Shown here: piece by piece, positions 18,517 to 28,272 of the stretch | Position numbering within the stretch: the first letter of the stretch is position 1 | Layout of the letters: each line of letters starts with the position of its first letter | Origin: Natronocalculus amylovorans | GTDB lineage: Archaea > Halobacteriota > Halobacteria > Halobacteriales > Haloferacaceae | Length of the DNA stretch: 64,000 bases | NCBI RefSeq assembly: GCF_023638035.1 | Contig: NZ_JAKRVX010000003.1 | Location: forward strand, 310,001-374,000 | Direction of reading: 5' to 3' | Notes under the pieces: model-generated | Database searches by the model: none | Told to the model about the DNA's origin: nothing | What the model saw: the letters and a program-made list of their open reading frames with translations, nothing else | Translations under genes and position numbers: made by a program

Positions 18517-19151
18517 GTGACGGACCTGCTGACATCGTTGAGTACGTTTCGGGAACCGGTATTCCAGTTCGCGGAAACGATATTGATACGGACCAGATCA
18601 TCCCTGCCCGATTCATGAAGGTCGTCACGTTCGATGGCCTTGGTGAGTTTGCATTCTTCGATCAGCGTTTTGATGACGAAGATAACCAGAAAGAACATCC
18701 GTTCAATGAGCCACAGTTCCAGAATGCGAACATCCTCGTGGTTAATAACAACTTTGGCTGCGGCTCATCGCGTGAACACGCACCACAGGCATTGATGCGG
18801 TGGGGTATCGATGCGGTGGTTGGTGAAAGCTTTGCAGAGATCTTTGCAGGAAACTGTCTCGCACTCGGCATCCCGACAGTAACCGTCTCACAAGAGGATG
18901 CAGAGGCGTTACAGGCGTTCGTTGATGAGAATCCTGATGCAGAGATCGATGTTGATGTCGCAGCCGAAACGGTCACCTACGGTGACAAAACGGTTGATGT
19001 GACAGTTGACGATGCACAGCGGAAGGCACTTGTTGAGGGTGTTTGGGATACAACTGCACTCATGAAAGCAAATGCGAACGCTGTTCGTGAGAAAGCAAAA
19101 TCGCTTCCATATATCCAGGATCATGAGGTTCCAGCGGTGAAGGATGACTGA
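18513..19151 (+). CDS. leuD: 3-isopropylmalate dehydratase, small subunit
   Basis: Partner of LeuC and bearer of the substrate-recognition swivel domain. Of 212 residues, key motifs are [32 protein letters not shown] and [16 protein letters not shown]. The C-terminal extension [16 protein letters not shown] is as in longer LeuD proteins. Overlaps leuC by four bases and leuB by eight, so all three are translationally coupled. Confidence 0.96.
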   Translation: MSDGPADIVEYVSGTGIPVRGNDIDTDQIIPARFMKVVTFDGLGEFAFFDQRFDDEDNQKEHPFNEPQFQNANILVVNNNFGCGSSREHAPQALMRWGIDAVVGESFAEIFAGNCLALGIPTVTVSQEDAEALQAFVDENPDAEIDVDVAAETVTYGDKTVDVTVDDAQRKALVEGVWDTTALMKANANAVREKAKSLPYIQDHEVPAVKDD

Positions 19152-20121
19152 GGAGATCGTTGTTATTCCAGGTGACGGGATCGGCAAAGAGGTCATCCCA
19201 GAAGCCAAACGGGTAGTTGAGTCGGTGATCGATGTTACATTCATCGAAGCCGATGCGGGTGATGCAGTCAAAGAAGAGACGGGAACCGCACTTCCACAGG
19301 AGACGTATGATCTCGCAGCCAGCGCAGATGCAACGCTCTTTGGTGCGGCTGGAGAGACTGCCGCAGATGTGATCCTCCCACTTCGAGATGCTGTTGGCTC
19401 GTTTGTCAATATTCGGCCTGCAAAAGCATACCCGGGTGTCGATGCCCTTCGACCGGAGACCGATTTGGTCTTCCTTCGTGAGAACACAGAGGGCGTCTAC
19501 TCAGGACATGAGGATCGGCTTTCGGATGATCTGTCAACACTCACACGCGTTGTGACAACATCCGCATCCGAAGCATTGGCAGCGTTCGCTTGCGACTACG
19601 TTAGCGGCGAGGAACACGATGGGTTCACGATTGCACACAAAGCGAATGTCATGCGAGAAACCGATGGTCGGTTCCGTGACGCCGTTGTTTCTGTGGCGAA
19701 GGAAAACGATGTTCCTGTTGATGAGGTACTCATGGATGCGTTCGCAACCCGTGTCTGTCTCGATCCGACACAGTTTGACGTGATTGTCTGCCCAAACCTT
19801 GCTGGTGATGTGCTTTCGGATCTCGCAGCTGGGCTTGTTGGCGGACTTGGACTGTTGCCGTCAGCAAACGTTGGAACCGATCGTGCATTGTTTGAACCTG
19901 TTCACGGAACAGCGCCGGATATCGCAGGCAACGGGATTGCGAACCCAACGGCGACAATTCTCTCTGCGGCGATGATGCTTGAATATCTTGGATATGAAAC
20001 CGAAAGCAACGCGGTGAACGATGCTGTTGAGGCTGTCCTCTCGGATGGTCCACGGACGGGAGACCTGGGTGGCAACGCAACCACTACGGAAATGACAGAT
20101 GCGATCATCAACCACCTGTAA
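19144..20121 (+). CDS. leuB: 3-isopropylmalate dehydrogenase
   Basis: NAD-dependent oxidative decarboxylation of 3-isopropylmalate, last step specific to leucine. The 325-residue beta-decarboxylating dehydrogenase has [15 protein letters not shown], the substrate loop [17 protein letters not shown], the metal site [16 protein letters not shown] and the cofactor loop [12 protein letters not shown]. Glu rather than Arg/His near the NAD ribose suggests NAD use by analogy. Last gene of the ilv-leu operon; starts inside leuD. Confidence 0.95.
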   Translation: MTEEIVVIPGDGIGKEVIPEAKRVVESVIDVTFIEADAGDAVKEETGTALPQETYDLAASADATLFGAAGETAADVILPLRDAVGSFVNIRPAKAYPGVDALRPETDLVFLRENTEGVYSGHEDRLSDDLSTLTRVVTTSASEALAAFACDYVSGEEHDGFTIAHKANVMRETDGRFRDAVVSVAKENDVPVDEVLMDAFATRVCLDPTQFDVIVCPNLAGDVLSDLAAGLVGGLGLLPSANVGTDRALFEPVHGTAPDIAGNGIANPTATILSAAMMLEYLGYETESNAVNDAVEAVLSDGPRTGDLGGNATTTEMTDAIINHL

Positions 20122-20201
20122 CACAGGTTGTTTGGCTGTCGGCTGGAGTATGTAACCGGCCATGTTATTTTTTGTAGCTCTGTGCGGTATCCTGTTACAG
20201 T

Positions 20202-20348
20202 ATGCCACAGATACAGGTATCAGAAAAGACGGTACAGCGGCTTGATCGACTCCGAGAAGATGATGAAACGTATGATGAGTTGGTTACAGAACTCCTCAAT
20301 ATCTATCGAGCAAGCGAGATGACGATGTTTCGGAGTGGCGATGGATAA
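20202..20348 (+). CDS. Small antitoxin-like haloarchaeal protein, 48 residues
   Basis: ATG 20202 to TAA 20346. The sequence MPQIQVSEKTVQRLDRLRED followed by YDELVTELLNIYRASEM has the strand-helix-helix layout of short VapB-like or RHH-like proteins seen widely in haloarchaea. No toxin gene is adjacent. It lies 80 bp after leuB and converges on the next gene. Probably DNA-binding; target unknown. Confidence 0.6.
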   Translation: MPQIQVSEKTVQRLDRLREDDETYDELVTELLNIYRASEMTMFRSGDG

Positions 20349-20353
20349 CAACG

Positions 20354-20806
20354 CTACTCTTGATACGCAATCCGAACCTGTTCCCACGTTCCTTTCTCTT
20401 CAAGGTGCGATTGTAGCAGGTCCGCATACGCCTGTGTGAGCTGTTTTGCAGCTGCTAACTGCTCGTCATCGACACCGTCGGAACTGCTACCAAGCCCAAG
20501 GGCATTTTTAATCGAGGAGACGATTCCGCCACTGGACTTTGTCGACGAGCCACCAGCACCACCCATTGCAGCCATTTGGGATTGGATAGTATCCAGCTCT
20601 GGCATAATATGTTTGAGTTTCTCAGTGTTTGCGACGATCCGTGCCTCCTCTGGATCGTCCGCGTGTTCGATCTCAAACTCCGTGGCAGTCATGATTAGCC
20701 CCCACTGTTGGCTACTAAATTGTGACTGGTGGACCTGTTCGTTGAACTGCCTATCGACCGCCATTCGATCGCCAACGATCGCATCTGTCCAGTTGCTATT
20801 GCTCAT
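20354..20806 (-). CDS. Haloarchaeal conserved protein (DUF5799-like)
   Basis: A 150-residue soluble protein. N-terminal half NWTDAIVGDRMAVDRQFNEQ and SSQQWGLIMTATEFEIEHAD, then a Gly/Ser/Ala-rich linker (about residues 77-110) and a C-terminal helix AAKQLTQAYADLLQSHLEEK. It resembles the haloarchaea-specific DUF5799 family from memory. No enzymatic motif. The start ATG at 20806 is the only good one. Confidence 0.7.
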   Translation of the reverse strand: MSNSNWTDAIVGDRMAVDRQFNEQVHQSQFSSQQWGLIMTATEFEIEHADDPEEARIVANTEKLKHIMPELDTIQSQMAAMGGAGGSSTKSSGGIVSSIKNALGLGSSSDGVDDEQLAAAKQLTQAYADLLQSHLEEKGTWEQVRIAYQE

Positions 20807-20863
20807 ACACGACGTAAGAAAAGCAGCCGTATCAGCGTTTCCGTCCGGATGATGTATCGTATT

Positions 20864-21658
20864 CTATTCTCCGCTAAACTCTGGCTCACGACGCTCTGCA
20901 AATGCAGCGGCACCCTCTGCATGATCTCGTGAGTCAAGCACCGCTGCTTGGGCTGCTGCTTCCTGTTCGATCGCTGCGTCCAGCGACGTGTTCGGATTAT
21001 GCCGGAGCAGTCGTTTGGAAGTCCGAAGCGCGACGGTCGGACCTGTTGCGATCGTCTCGGTGAGCTCGGTTGCGTTTGCCTCGAACGCGTCCGTGTCGTA
21101 CACATGGTTTACGAGACCGATCTCTTTGGCTCGATCGGCATCAAGTAGCTCGCCAGTAAACACAAGCTCACGAGCAATATTGTCTCCGACAAGTCGAGGG
21201 AGGAGATACGAGGTTCCTGAATCTACTGCAAGCCCAACCTGACGGAACCCAAAGCTGATTTTTGCATCATCACTGAAGAGCACGATGTCACAAGCAATTG
21301 CTAGATTTGCACCGGCACCAAACGCAGCGCCGTCTACTTTCGCAACGGTTGGGAACTCACACTCTGCGACGCGTTGAATTGCACGACCGGTCTGTTGAAT
21401 CACGTGTCTGACACCCGCATCCAGTGACATCTCATCAGCAAATCGTTCAATCATCATCTTTACATCACCACCAGCACAGAACGCAGGCCCAGCACCCGCA
21501 AGCACAACACAGCGCGTCTCTCCCCCCTCAATTTCATCTAACGCATCCATGATACCATTGGAGACCGCAATGCTGAGTGCGTTCCTTCGATCGGGTTGAT
21601 TGATTGTGATTGTTGCAATGCCGTTACGCTGTTCAAGCAGTACTGGGTCGTCACTCAT
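20864..21658 (-). CDS. Enoyl-CoA hydratase/isomerase family protein
   Basis: Crotonase-fold enzyme of 264 residues. The oxyanion-hole elements are RNALSI and AGAGPAFCAGGDVKMM, then AKVDGAAFGAGANLAIACD. The segment GLAVDSGTSYLLPRLVG carries an Asp where isomerases and 2-ketocyclohexyl types vary, so hydration is not certain. It could act in beta-oxidation of fatty or branched acyl-CoAs. No other beta-oxidation gene is adjacent; a MaoC-like hydratase lies 0.6 kb away. Confidence 0.85.
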   Translation of the reverse strand: MSDDPVLLEQRNGIATITINQPDRRNALSIAVSNGIMDALDEIEGGETRCVVLAGAGPAFCAGGDVKMMIERFADEMSLDAGVRHVIQQTGRAIQRVAECEFPTVAKVDGAAFGAGANLAIACDIVLFSDDAKISFGFRQVGLAVDSGTSYLLPRLVGDNIARELVFTGELLDADRAKEIGLVNHVYDTDAFEANATELTETIATGPTVALRTSKRLLRHNPNTSLDAAIEQEAAAQAAVLDSRDHAEGAAAFAERREPEFSGE

Positions 21659-21788
21659 TCAGTAGCTACTGGATGGGCGAGCGTCCTAAATCCATACTAA
21701 ATAATCACGAGCATCGTTTTCTTACGTTGTTTCTCAAAAAATGAGAGGAAACGGCGAGACTCAAGAGCACTGACCTGCTAGAGACGGT

Positions 21789-22250
21789 ATGGACGAACCG
21801 ACGACTCGACGTCGTGTACTGCTTGGAACTGCGGGTGTAGCCACAGTTGCGCTTTCAGGGTGTATGGGTGGCGATGATGGCGGGAACCCGGATGCAGATC
21901 TTGAAGAAGACACGTATGGAGACTGGTTCGCAAGTGCACGTGGATACGAGGGGACAGTTGATCAGACAGGCAACTCGGAAGTTACTGTCGAGGTTGGAAC
22001 TGAAGGTGGATTAGCATATACGCCGGCAGCAGTACGAGTAAGCACTGGTACAACGGTTGTTTGGGAATGGACTGGACAGGGTGGCTTACACAATGTTGTC
22101 GAGGAGGATGACGTGTTTTCGAGTTCAAATAAAGGGGAAGAGGGTGCAACCTTCACGCATACGTTCGATGAGCCTGGTGTGTATCGTTATGTTTGTACAC
22201 CGCACGAGCATCAAGGGATGGTTGGTGCGGTTGATGTCGTCGAAGAGTAG
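21789..22250 (+). CDS. Halocyanin-type blue copper lipoprotein
   Basis: A 153-residue Tat-exported electron carrier. The signal TRRRVLLGTAGVATVALSGC has twin Arg plus a lipobox. The plastocyanin-like domain has ligands His in GGLHNVV and the cluster YVCTPHEHQGM, which supplies Cys, His and Met for a type 1 copper centre. It probably moves electrons at the outer membrane face, between respiratory complexes. An acidic linker follows the signal. Confidence 0.88.
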   Translation: MDEPTTRRRVLLGTAGVATVALSGCMGGDDGGNPDADLEEDTYGDWFASARGYEGTVDQTGNSEVTVEVGTEGGLAYTPAAVRVSTGTTVVWEWTGQGGLHNVVEEDDVFSSSNKGEEGATFTHTFDEPGVYRYVCTPHEHQGMVGAVDVVEE

Positions 22251-22266
22251 TTCGAGTTCGTGACGC

Positions 22267-22731
22267 TTACTCCGGTCGTGTTTTGATCATAAATTTCATA
22301 TCGCCCTCAAACACAACGGTCCCTTCCTGATTCGTCATTGTTGTATCGATCACAACAAGACCAGCATCATCACGGCTGGAGAACGGTTTTGTTTCTATGA
22401 CTTCCATTGCAAGTGAAATACTGTCGTCCATTTTGACTGGTGCTGGAATATCCATATAGTTCATGCCCAAGAATGCGACAACCGTCCGCTCGAGGAAGCC
22501 ACAGCGATAGACGAACCCAGTCGCTAACGTAAACGTCATTGGCCCATGAGCGACCCGCCCACCAAAGTACTCCTCTTCGGCATAGTGACGGTTACTATGG
22601 AGTTCTGTCCAATCACCAGTAAACATCGAGTGGAATGTAAAATCCGATTCAGTGACCGTTCGACCAACACTCTGGAACGTTTGTCCAACAGCAAAGTCTT
22701 CGAAGTAGTGTGGTTCGTAGCTATATGCCAT
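22267..22731 (-). CDS. MaoC-like hot-dog dehydratase
   Basis: A 154-residue hydratase 2 family protein. The catalytic Asp-His segment is in GDWTELHSNRHYAEEEYFGG followed by RVAHGPMT. Such enzymes hydrate trans-2-enoyl-CoA or related thioesters; substrate cannot be read. It is convergent with the halocyanin gene (16-bp gap). Confidence 0.82.
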   Translation of the reverse strand: MAYSYEPHYFEDFAVGQTFQSVGRTVTESDFTFHSMFTGDWTELHSNRHYAEEEYFGGRVAHGPMTFTLATGFVYRCGFLERTVVAFLGMNYMDIPAPVKMDDSISLAMEVIETKPFSSRDDAGLVVIDTTMTNQEGTVVFEGDMKFMIKTRPE

Positions 22732-22840
22732 GGCTGTCCGCTCGCAACGAGGAATAAAAAAGCATAGTGATTCTACACGATCGATTATTTCATTGAGTCA
22801 TGATAACGCTTAACACATATTGTAGCTTATAGTGTAATCG

Positions 22841-22957
22841 ATGCGTGTTCAATCTGGGTTTAGATGTTCCGAGTGCAATCATCGGGTAAGCACGGCCTCA
22901 TACCACTCACGATGCCCACAGTGTGACGGTAGGTTAACATCTCAGCGGACCTATTAG
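22841..22957 (+). CDS. Small zinc-ribbon protein, 38 residues
   Basis: ATG 22841 to TAG 22955. The sequence RCSECNHRVSTASYHSRCPQC holds two C-x2-C knuckles 14 residues apart, enough for one zinc ribbon, as in the tiny rubrerythrin-like-domain proteins of haloarchaea. A TATA-like CTTATAGTG lies just upstream, though closer to the ATG than usual. It ends 6 bp before the next gene, so they are likely co-transcribed. Function unknown. Confidence 0.6.
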   Translation: MRVQSGFRCSECNHRVSTASYHSRCPQCDGRLTSQRTY

Positions 22958-22963
22958 TCGACA

Positions 22964-23404
22964 ATGGTTGACTCGGATGGTCCAACAAGCAACGATCCGC
23001 ATGTAATTCGATCGATTGCAGTGACTGTTGATGATATCGTGACTGCAGTGGAAGCAAATCACCGAACCGATCGAACCGCTGTGCTTCGAATTACGCCGCC
23101 GTTTAACGGACGAATGCGCGCTCGCATACATATTGCTGGTGGTGAGGGTAAGTATGGCACAGCACCAGTTGAACCGATCCATATTGACCCATCTACATTT
23201 GTTGACACGGTTCCAGCGTATCCAGAAGTCGATGAGACCGCTGAACAGCTTGTGTCTGGGTACTCGGTTGAGAAGCACTATGAATCGCACACAAAAGCAG
23301 TCAGCGCCTGGAGAGAGACAGTAACAACCGAGCTAGTGGATTCAATCACTATTGAGACTCCAACCGGAACTCATTCAGTTCGTGTGGCGTATTTAGGTCG
23401 TTAG
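22964..23404 (+). CDS. Haloarchaeal conserved protein, function unknown
   Basis: A 146-residue protein. It begins with a polar tail (MVDSDGPTSNDPHVIRSIAV), then VDDIVTAVEANHRTDRTAVL and RITPPFNGRMRARIHI, a beta-rich core, and ends in HSVRVAYLGR. No family is recognised with certainty. It directly follows the zinc-ribbon gene, and its stop overlaps the convergent lipoprotein gene by four bases. Confidence 0.65.
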   Translation: MVDSDGPTSNDPHVIRSIAVTVDDIVTAVEANHRTDRTAVLRITPPFNGRMRARIHIAGGEGKYGTAPVEPIHIDPSTFVDTVPAYPEVDETAEQLVSGYSVEKHYESHTKAVSAWRETVTTELVDSITIETPTGTHSVRVAYLGR

Positions 23405-24048
23405 TGCGCGTGCTCAATCGACTCAAAAAGCTGCGGTGTGGAAGACTCCGCTTGCTCGTGGATACGTTCTGGAGATACTGCAGCCGAAATAATAAAATCA
23501 TCCGCATTTCGCATCACTGCAATCTGTCCACGGATGTCGACTGACTGCCCCTCCATCACCGCTTCGGCAGTGAATAGTGAAGCGGTTACTGATTCGCCCA
23601 AGATTGTGTACGTTTCTGTCCCTCTCTGTTCAAGATTGGAGACCTCACCGTACTGTTCTGTGAACATCTCAATGAGTTCTCTGTGATCCAGCTCTGCAAC
23701 GGGATTAAACTCTTGACCTGCAATCTCCACTGCAGGTGTTGCGACAGCTGCAAACACACCCGTTTCGGTTTCCCCCACATCAGGGATCTCGAACTGTTTG
23801 TAATAGATTGCAAGTTGGTTTGTCGCCTCGACCTCTCGTGTTTGTCCTGCAGCAGCAAACTCCTCGCGAAGCGTTTGTGCTTCCTCTCGATCGACTTCGT
23901 ACCCGGTGTCAGCAAGCGTATTCGATGGCACTGTTGCGGGTGATGCTTCAACGCTGAGCGGCCCGCTTCCAGTAACAAAATCAGCACAGCCACTGAGCAG
24001 CGTCACACCACCGATCGACATTCCCAACAATTGTCTCCGTGATACCAT
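23401..24048 (-). CDS. Haloarchaeal Tat lipoprotein (DUF6517-like)
   Basis: A 215-residue exported lipoprotein. The signal SRRQLLGMSIGGVTLLSGC has twin Arg and a lipobox Cys at residue 20. The mature part has two alpha/beta repeats (VEATNQLAIYYKQFEIPD; TESVTASLFTAEAV pattern) and a middle GVFAAVATPAVEIAGQEFNP, as in the haloarchaeal DUF6517 family. Likely located on the outer face of the membrane. Function unknown. Confidence 0.75.
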   Translation of the reverse strand: MVSRRQLLGMSIGGVTLLSGCADFVTGSGPLSVEASPATVPSNTLADTGYEVDREEAQTLREEFAAAGQTREVEATNQLAIYYKQFEIPDVGETETGVFAAVATPAVEIAGQEFNPVAELDHRELIEMFTEQYGEVSNLEQRGTETYTILGESVTASLFTAEAVMEGQSVDIRGQIAVMRNADDFIISAAVSPERIHEQAESSTPQLFESIEHAH

Positions 24049-24142
24049 GATTTATAAAAAATATGTGTTCGAGTATCATAAACGGTAACAAAAAGAGGGC
24101 TCTCCCAACAGTGAAAAACGCGAAAATAGATTATGTATATCG

Positions 24143-25096
24143 TTATCTGAAGCCCATTGCTTCGATCTGCTCTTGATACCGGTTTCGAATGGTCACTTCG
24201 GTGACTTGCGCAACGTCTGCGACTTCTCGTTGTGTCTTCTTTTCGTTACACAGAAGCGAGGCCGCGTAAATTGCGGCCGCCGCAAAGCCAGTTGGGGATT
24301 TCCCTGAAAGCAGACCTTGCTCAGCTGAAACGTCAATAATTTCCGTTGCTTTTGCTTGCACTTCTTCAGAGAGGCCAAGCGAAGAAGCAAACCGTGGGAC
24401 AAACTGTTTTGGGTCAACCGGTCTCAGCTCAAGGCCGAGCTCTTGGGAGATGTATCGATAGGTTCGACCAATCTCTTTCTGTGGGACTCTGGACACTTCT
24501 GCGACTTCATCAAGCGATCGTGGGATTCCCTCTTGTCGGCATGCTGCATAGAGTGCCGCAGTTGCAACACCTTCGATCGATCGACCACGGATCAGATCCT
24601 CGTTGAGTGCACGACGATAAATCACGGAGGCAACTTCCCGAACCGATCGTGGGACACCAAGGGCGGATGCCATCCGATCGATCTCCGAGAGTGCAAACTG
24701 GAGATTCCGCTCACCAGCATCTTTTGTTCGGATACGTTCTTGCCATTTACGGAGTCGATGCATCTGACTTCGTTTTTCGGAAGACAACGAGCGGCCATAG
24801 GCATCTTTATCTTTCCAATCAATCGTTGTTGTCAATCCCCGATCGTGCATTGTCTCGGTGATTGGTGCCCCCACACGAGACTTGCTTTGACGCTCGGAGT
24901 GATTGAATGCACGCCACTCAGGACCGCGATCAATCTGACGCTCATCAAGAACCAACCCACAATCATCGCAGACGAGTTCGCCTTGATCTGCATCGGTGAT
25001 AACCTCATCTGAGCCACACTCTGGACACGATAAGATTTCGTCCGATTGTTGTTCCGATTCCCGCTCCTGTTGGCGTTGCCTGCTCGGACGTTCCAT
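24143..25096 (-). CDS. tfb: Transcription initiation factor IIB (TFB)
   Basis: General factor that bridges TBP/TATA and RNA polymerase. The 317-residue protein has a zinc ribbon with Cys24, Cys27, Cys43 and Cys46, the B-finger/linker ([21 protein letters not shown]), and two cyclin repeats (about 115-205 and 210-305) ending in [12 protein letters not shown] with the BRE-binding helix-turn-helix ([20 protein letters not shown]). Haloarchaea have several TFBs; which paralogue this is cannot be told. A TATA-like TTTAAAT lies about 30 bp before the ATG, on the minus strand. Confidence 0.95.
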   Translation of the reverse strand: MERPSRQRQQERESEQQSDEILSCPECGSDEVITDADQGELVCDDCGLVLDERQIDRGPEWRAFNHSERQSKSRVGAPITETMHDRGLTTTIDWKDKDAYGRSLSSEKRSQMHRLRKWQERIRTKDAGERNLQFALSEIDRMASALGVPRSVREVASVIYRRALNEDLIRGRSIEGVATAALYAACRQEGIPRSLDEVAEVSRVPQKEIGRTYRYISQELGLELRPVDPKQFVPRFASSLGLSEEVQAKATEIIDVSAEQGLLSGKSPTGFAAAAIYAASLLCNEKKTQREVADVAQVTEVTIRNRYQEQIEAMGFR

Positions 25097-25369
25097 TAAT
25101 AAGGTTTTTGGTCGGTGGAGTATTTAAATCTTTGTGCAAGATATAATATCCACGATATATTAGAAATCCTACTTTTCAAATCTAAACACGTGGTATAACG
25201 CTTAGAAGTGCGTATTTCAAGGGTCAATTGCGTATACGAGATGTTAATATGTGTTGCTGTATAATTATTATCGTGACGTTTGATCACATGTTATATGATG
25301 TCTCACTGCTTGGAAATAACCACTGGGCATTAACAAACATTTTTGTATAACTAGTGAATATGTGTTTGT
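25097..25369. other. AT-rich divergent intergenic region
   Basis: A 273-bp AT-rich gap between divergent genes. It holds a TATA-like element for tfb near 25124 and one (TTTTGTATAAC) near 25340 for the gene at 25370. No ORF or RNA gene was seen. Confidence 0.5.
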
Positions 25370-25780
25370 ATGAGCACCACCCATCTCGCCCCTGCGGTAC
25401 GTACATCTCACACGCACGAAATTACCCCAGTTGAAATCACTGAGTCTGAACTTGAGTCAACGGCACCCGAATCGCTCCGGGACCTCAAAGCAACGCTTGC
25501 ACAGGAAGGATACCAGCCAACAACCCTCCACGTCTCTGCGTGTTTCAGTGAAGATTGTTCTCTCAAAACACAACATGAGATTGAGCGACTCCGAAACTCT
25601 GTCCGAACGGCGGCATTTCTTGGCGTTTCAACGCTTCAGATTGAGATTGATGACGTCGAATCGGTTGAAAAAACAGGAGACGCACTATCTGCCCTCTCGG
25701 AACGAGCGTACAGAGAGGGGGTTTCACTGAACCTTTCGGGGAAAGGGGCCGAACATATCACCCTTGAGACCACAGTGTAG
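25370..25780 (+). CDS. Haloarchaeal conserved protein, partner of METTL5-like gene
   Basis: A 136-residue acidic protein starting MSTTHLAPAVRTSHTHEITP. The core DLKATLAQEGYQPTTLHVSA and EIERLRNSVRTAAFLGVSTL suggests an alpha/beta fold. No catalytic motif was found. It precedes the methyltransferase gene by 2 bp, so they are probably one operon; an accessory role is a guess from position. Confidence 0.7.
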   Translation: MSTTHLAPAVRTSHTHEITPVEITESELESTAPESLRDLKATLAQEGYQPTTLHVSACFSEDCSLKTQHEIERLRNSVRTAAFLGVSTLQIEIDDVESVEKTGDALSALSERAYREGVSLNLSGKGAEHITLETTV

Positions 25781-25782
25781 CT

Positions 25783-26409
25783 GTGGCATCAAAACGCGCA
25801 CTCGCAGGAAAGCTCTCGGTTGTTGCTGGATTTGAGAATCCACAACTTGGGCTTGAACAGTATCCAACGCCCCCAGACCTCGCAGCGCACGTCATACACT
25901 TAGCTGATTTACAAGGTGACATTGCGGGCCGAACAGTGATCGATTTAGGTGCTGGAACTGGTATGCTTACCCTTGGTGCGGCGCTACGGGGGCCCGCACG
26001 TGTTGTCGGCGTTGAAGTCGATCGATCGGCAATTGAGACCGCACGTAAAAATCAAAACCGCGTTGGAACAACAACTGCAATTCATTGGATACAAGCAGAT
26101 GGTGGTCGAGTTCCACTTCAGTTATCCGAACCAACGACGGTCGTAATGAACCCACCGTTTGGTGCACAAAACGGCTCTCACGGTGCCGACAAGCGGTTTC
26201 TCAAAAGCGCAGCAGAGCTCTCTGATGTGTCGTATTCAATCCACAACGCCGGGAGTCAGTCGTTTATTGAGTCGTTTGCTGGAGACCACGGTGGTACGGT
26301 AACACACGCATTCGAAGCGGCATTCGAGGCGCCCAAGCAGTTTGCACACCAGACCACCGATCGAAAGGAACTCTCAACAGAAGTGTACCGCATTGTGTGG
26401 TCTACGTAA
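25783..26409 (+). CDS. METTL5-family RNA/DNA adenine methyltransferase
   Basis: SAM-dependent class I methyltransferase of 208 residues, started by GTG at 25783. The SAM motif is VIDLGAGTGMLTLGAAL (residues 52-68), followed by VVGVEVDRSA, and the catalytic NPPF at 123-126 is the adenine-N6 signature. YPTPPDLAA near residue 27 and GSHGADKRFL near 131 are typical of the METTL5 branch, which in eukaryotes modifies 18S rRNA. The archaeal substrate is likely rRNA but not proven. Confidence 0.85.
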   Translation: MASKRALAGKLSVVAGFENPQLGLEQYPTPPDLAAHVIHLADLQGDIAGRTVIDLGAGTGMLTLGAALRGPARVVGVEVDRSAIETARKNQNRVGTTTAIHWIQADGGRVPLQLSEPTTVVMNPPFGAQNGSHGADKRFLKSAAELSDVSYSIHNAGSQSFIESFAGDHGGTVTHAFEAAFEAPKQFAHQTTDRKELSTEVYRIVWST

Positions 26410-26415
26410 CCGGTA

Positions 26416-28182
26416 CTATCTCTGCTCGTTGCCATACCGCTCTTTTTCAGCAACACGAACTCGCGTCTCCGTTTCCTCATCAACAGCAAACAGAACGTTC
26501 TCTACGTTTTCTATCTGAAGCCCTGCAAGCGCTGCAGTCTCATTCTCTGCCGGGATCTCTTCGGTAGCCACGTCACCGTCAACATCCGTTGCAACAACAA
26601 AGACGTCCTCTACAACACCGACTGTGATGTTTTGTCCAGCGATGGTCGGCTCCGCAGTTACTGGATCGGAAACAAACTGCGTTCGTTCTTCTCCAGCATA
26701 CCGAAGCGAGACGCGATACGCAGTCCCACTGTTCGCTGCACGCCAACCCTCGCGTTCTGCAATCACGGTCTCTTGCCACCCAACGCCACCAACGCGGATT
26801 GCTGCCCGACCATCAAACGCCAACCTGCCGCGTGTTGTCGCTGTTGTCCAAATATGTCGATCGGTGTTTCGAACAATCACACCCGAGGTGTTAACCTGTG
26901 TACTTTCACCAAACGCGTCAATATCAACAACACCGATCATACCATCCGGAACATCTTCTCCATACGTTATTTCATAGCCGTCGATTTCGATCGGATCGCC
27001 CGGGAGGTCGCTTTGATCTGCAGTGTTGAGGCTAATCGGAATCGTCGGTCCGAGAAGCGAGGCAACAGCAACCAACAAGACAACAAATGCAACCTGTTGT
27101 GTCGTCCCGCTCGTTAGTGACTCGAACGTCGTTGTTGGGTTTGGGACCACACGAGTTGGAAAGAGCGGCCGATCGCGCGAAACGACAGCGGCAGCAATGA
27201 TCGTCGCTAATATGAACACAAGCGCAAGCCCGAGCCCTCGGTAGAGTATGTACTGCTCGCCACCTCGATACCAGTAGATCGCCCACAGTGACTGGCTTAC
27301 CGCATAGAGTAATGCACCGGTCCACAGCCGAAGCGCAGTCGGCGGGTTATCGTTTCGGTACCACATGAGCGCAACACCAGCAACAACGCCAAGTAGGAGG
27401 CCGATCGCATGGCCCTGAACCGCAATGCCTGCAAACCACGGTGTACTGTATGTCGCTTCTGCGGCTGCAAACTGTACCGGGTTTGCGAGTGCATTGTTGA
27501 GTCCGCTAATCACCTGTCGAGCGGTGAGCGCGACCACGGTTGCGATCGGGTAATACACCAACGCAAACCCAGCAAATGCATAGACGACACCGGAGAAGCC
27601 GATCGACGGCCCAAGCGAGAATACACCTGTGAGAATGCCGATTGCAATGACTCCAAGCGGAAAGAGCACGAACGCACGAATGTATGGGTTCGTTCGGAGC
27701 GAACTGAAGGTTGACTCACCACGTTTGTCGGTGTAGTGACCAAACGCAAACTCCGCAAGCGGTGCAAGCGCGAGTGTCCCGATCATATTCCCACGCAGGT
27801 GACCGTAATTTGCGTGTGCAAACCCGGATACTACGACCGGGAATGGGTCAAGGTAGCTCCACGCACGGAACGGAATAACCGTTGGTGCATATCGGTTGTG
27901 GATCCCACCTTGGATGAATAGATACACCCCAATAACAAGTGCCATCGACACGATCGTCCCCCAGGGTACGCCAAAGAGCAATCGGGATCTCAGTGTTGCC
28001 CCCCACGCACCACGCGGTGTGTCGAGGCGGTACACAACGTAGAGCGAGCCAACCACTACAAAAAGTAAAAAGAGCTCAAAAATCGGTATCTGTTGGGAAA
28101 CAGCAATGAGGTCAACCTGCCCGGAAAGACCAGTTATTGGTCTCAGGCTGAGTGAGCTGTCACTTCCAAACACCGTGCTCAT
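26416..28182 (-). CDS. Rhomboid-family intramembrane serine protease with large C-terminal domain
   Basis: A 588-residue membrane protein. The rhomboid core has the His/Asn helix FAHANYGHLRGNMIG (residues 121-135), the catalytic Ser197 in GFSG and His258 in VQGHAIGLLLG, giving a Ser-His dyad. Eight or more hydrophobic helices extend to about residue 385. The last 200 residues are a polar, acidic domain (GYEITYGEDVPDGMIGVVD, RVSLRYAGEERTQFV), probably outside the cell, that is not part of the protease core. Substrate unknown. Confidence 0.85.
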   Translation of the reverse strand: MSTVFGSDSSLSLRPITGLSGQVDLIAVSQQIPIFELFLLFVVVGSLYVVYRLDTPRGAWGATLRSRLLFGVPWGTIVSMALVIGVYLFIQGGIHNRYAPTVIPFRAWSYLDPFPVVVSGFAHANYGHLRGNMIGTLALAPLAEFAFGHYTDKRGESTFSSLRTNPYIRAFVLFPLGVIAIGILTGVFSLGPSIGFSGVVYAFAGFALVYYPIATVVALTARQVISGLNNALANPVQFAAAEATYSTPWFAGIAVQGHAIGLLLGVVAGVALMWYRNDNPPTALRLWTGALLYAVSQSLWAIYWYRGGEQYILYRGLGLALVFILATIIAAAVVSRDRPLFPTRVVPNPTTTFESLTSGTTQQVAFVVLLVAVASLLGPTIPISLNTADQSDLPGDPIEIDGYEITYGEDVPDGMIGVVDIDAFGESTQVNTSGVIVRNTDRHIWTTATTRGRLAFDGRAAIRVGGVGWQETVIAEREGWRAANSGTAYRVSLRYAGEERTQFVSDPVTAEPTIAGQNITVGVVEDVFVVATDVDGDVATEEIPAENETAALAGLQIENVENVLFAVDEETETRVRVAEKERYGNEQR

Positions 28183-28272
28183 ACCGATAGGAGCCGTGGA
28201 GGGGTTAAGAAATCGCTGGTTGGTGCAGGGTGCGATAGTTGACCACCGCTATCTACCCACCACACGGCTAAC

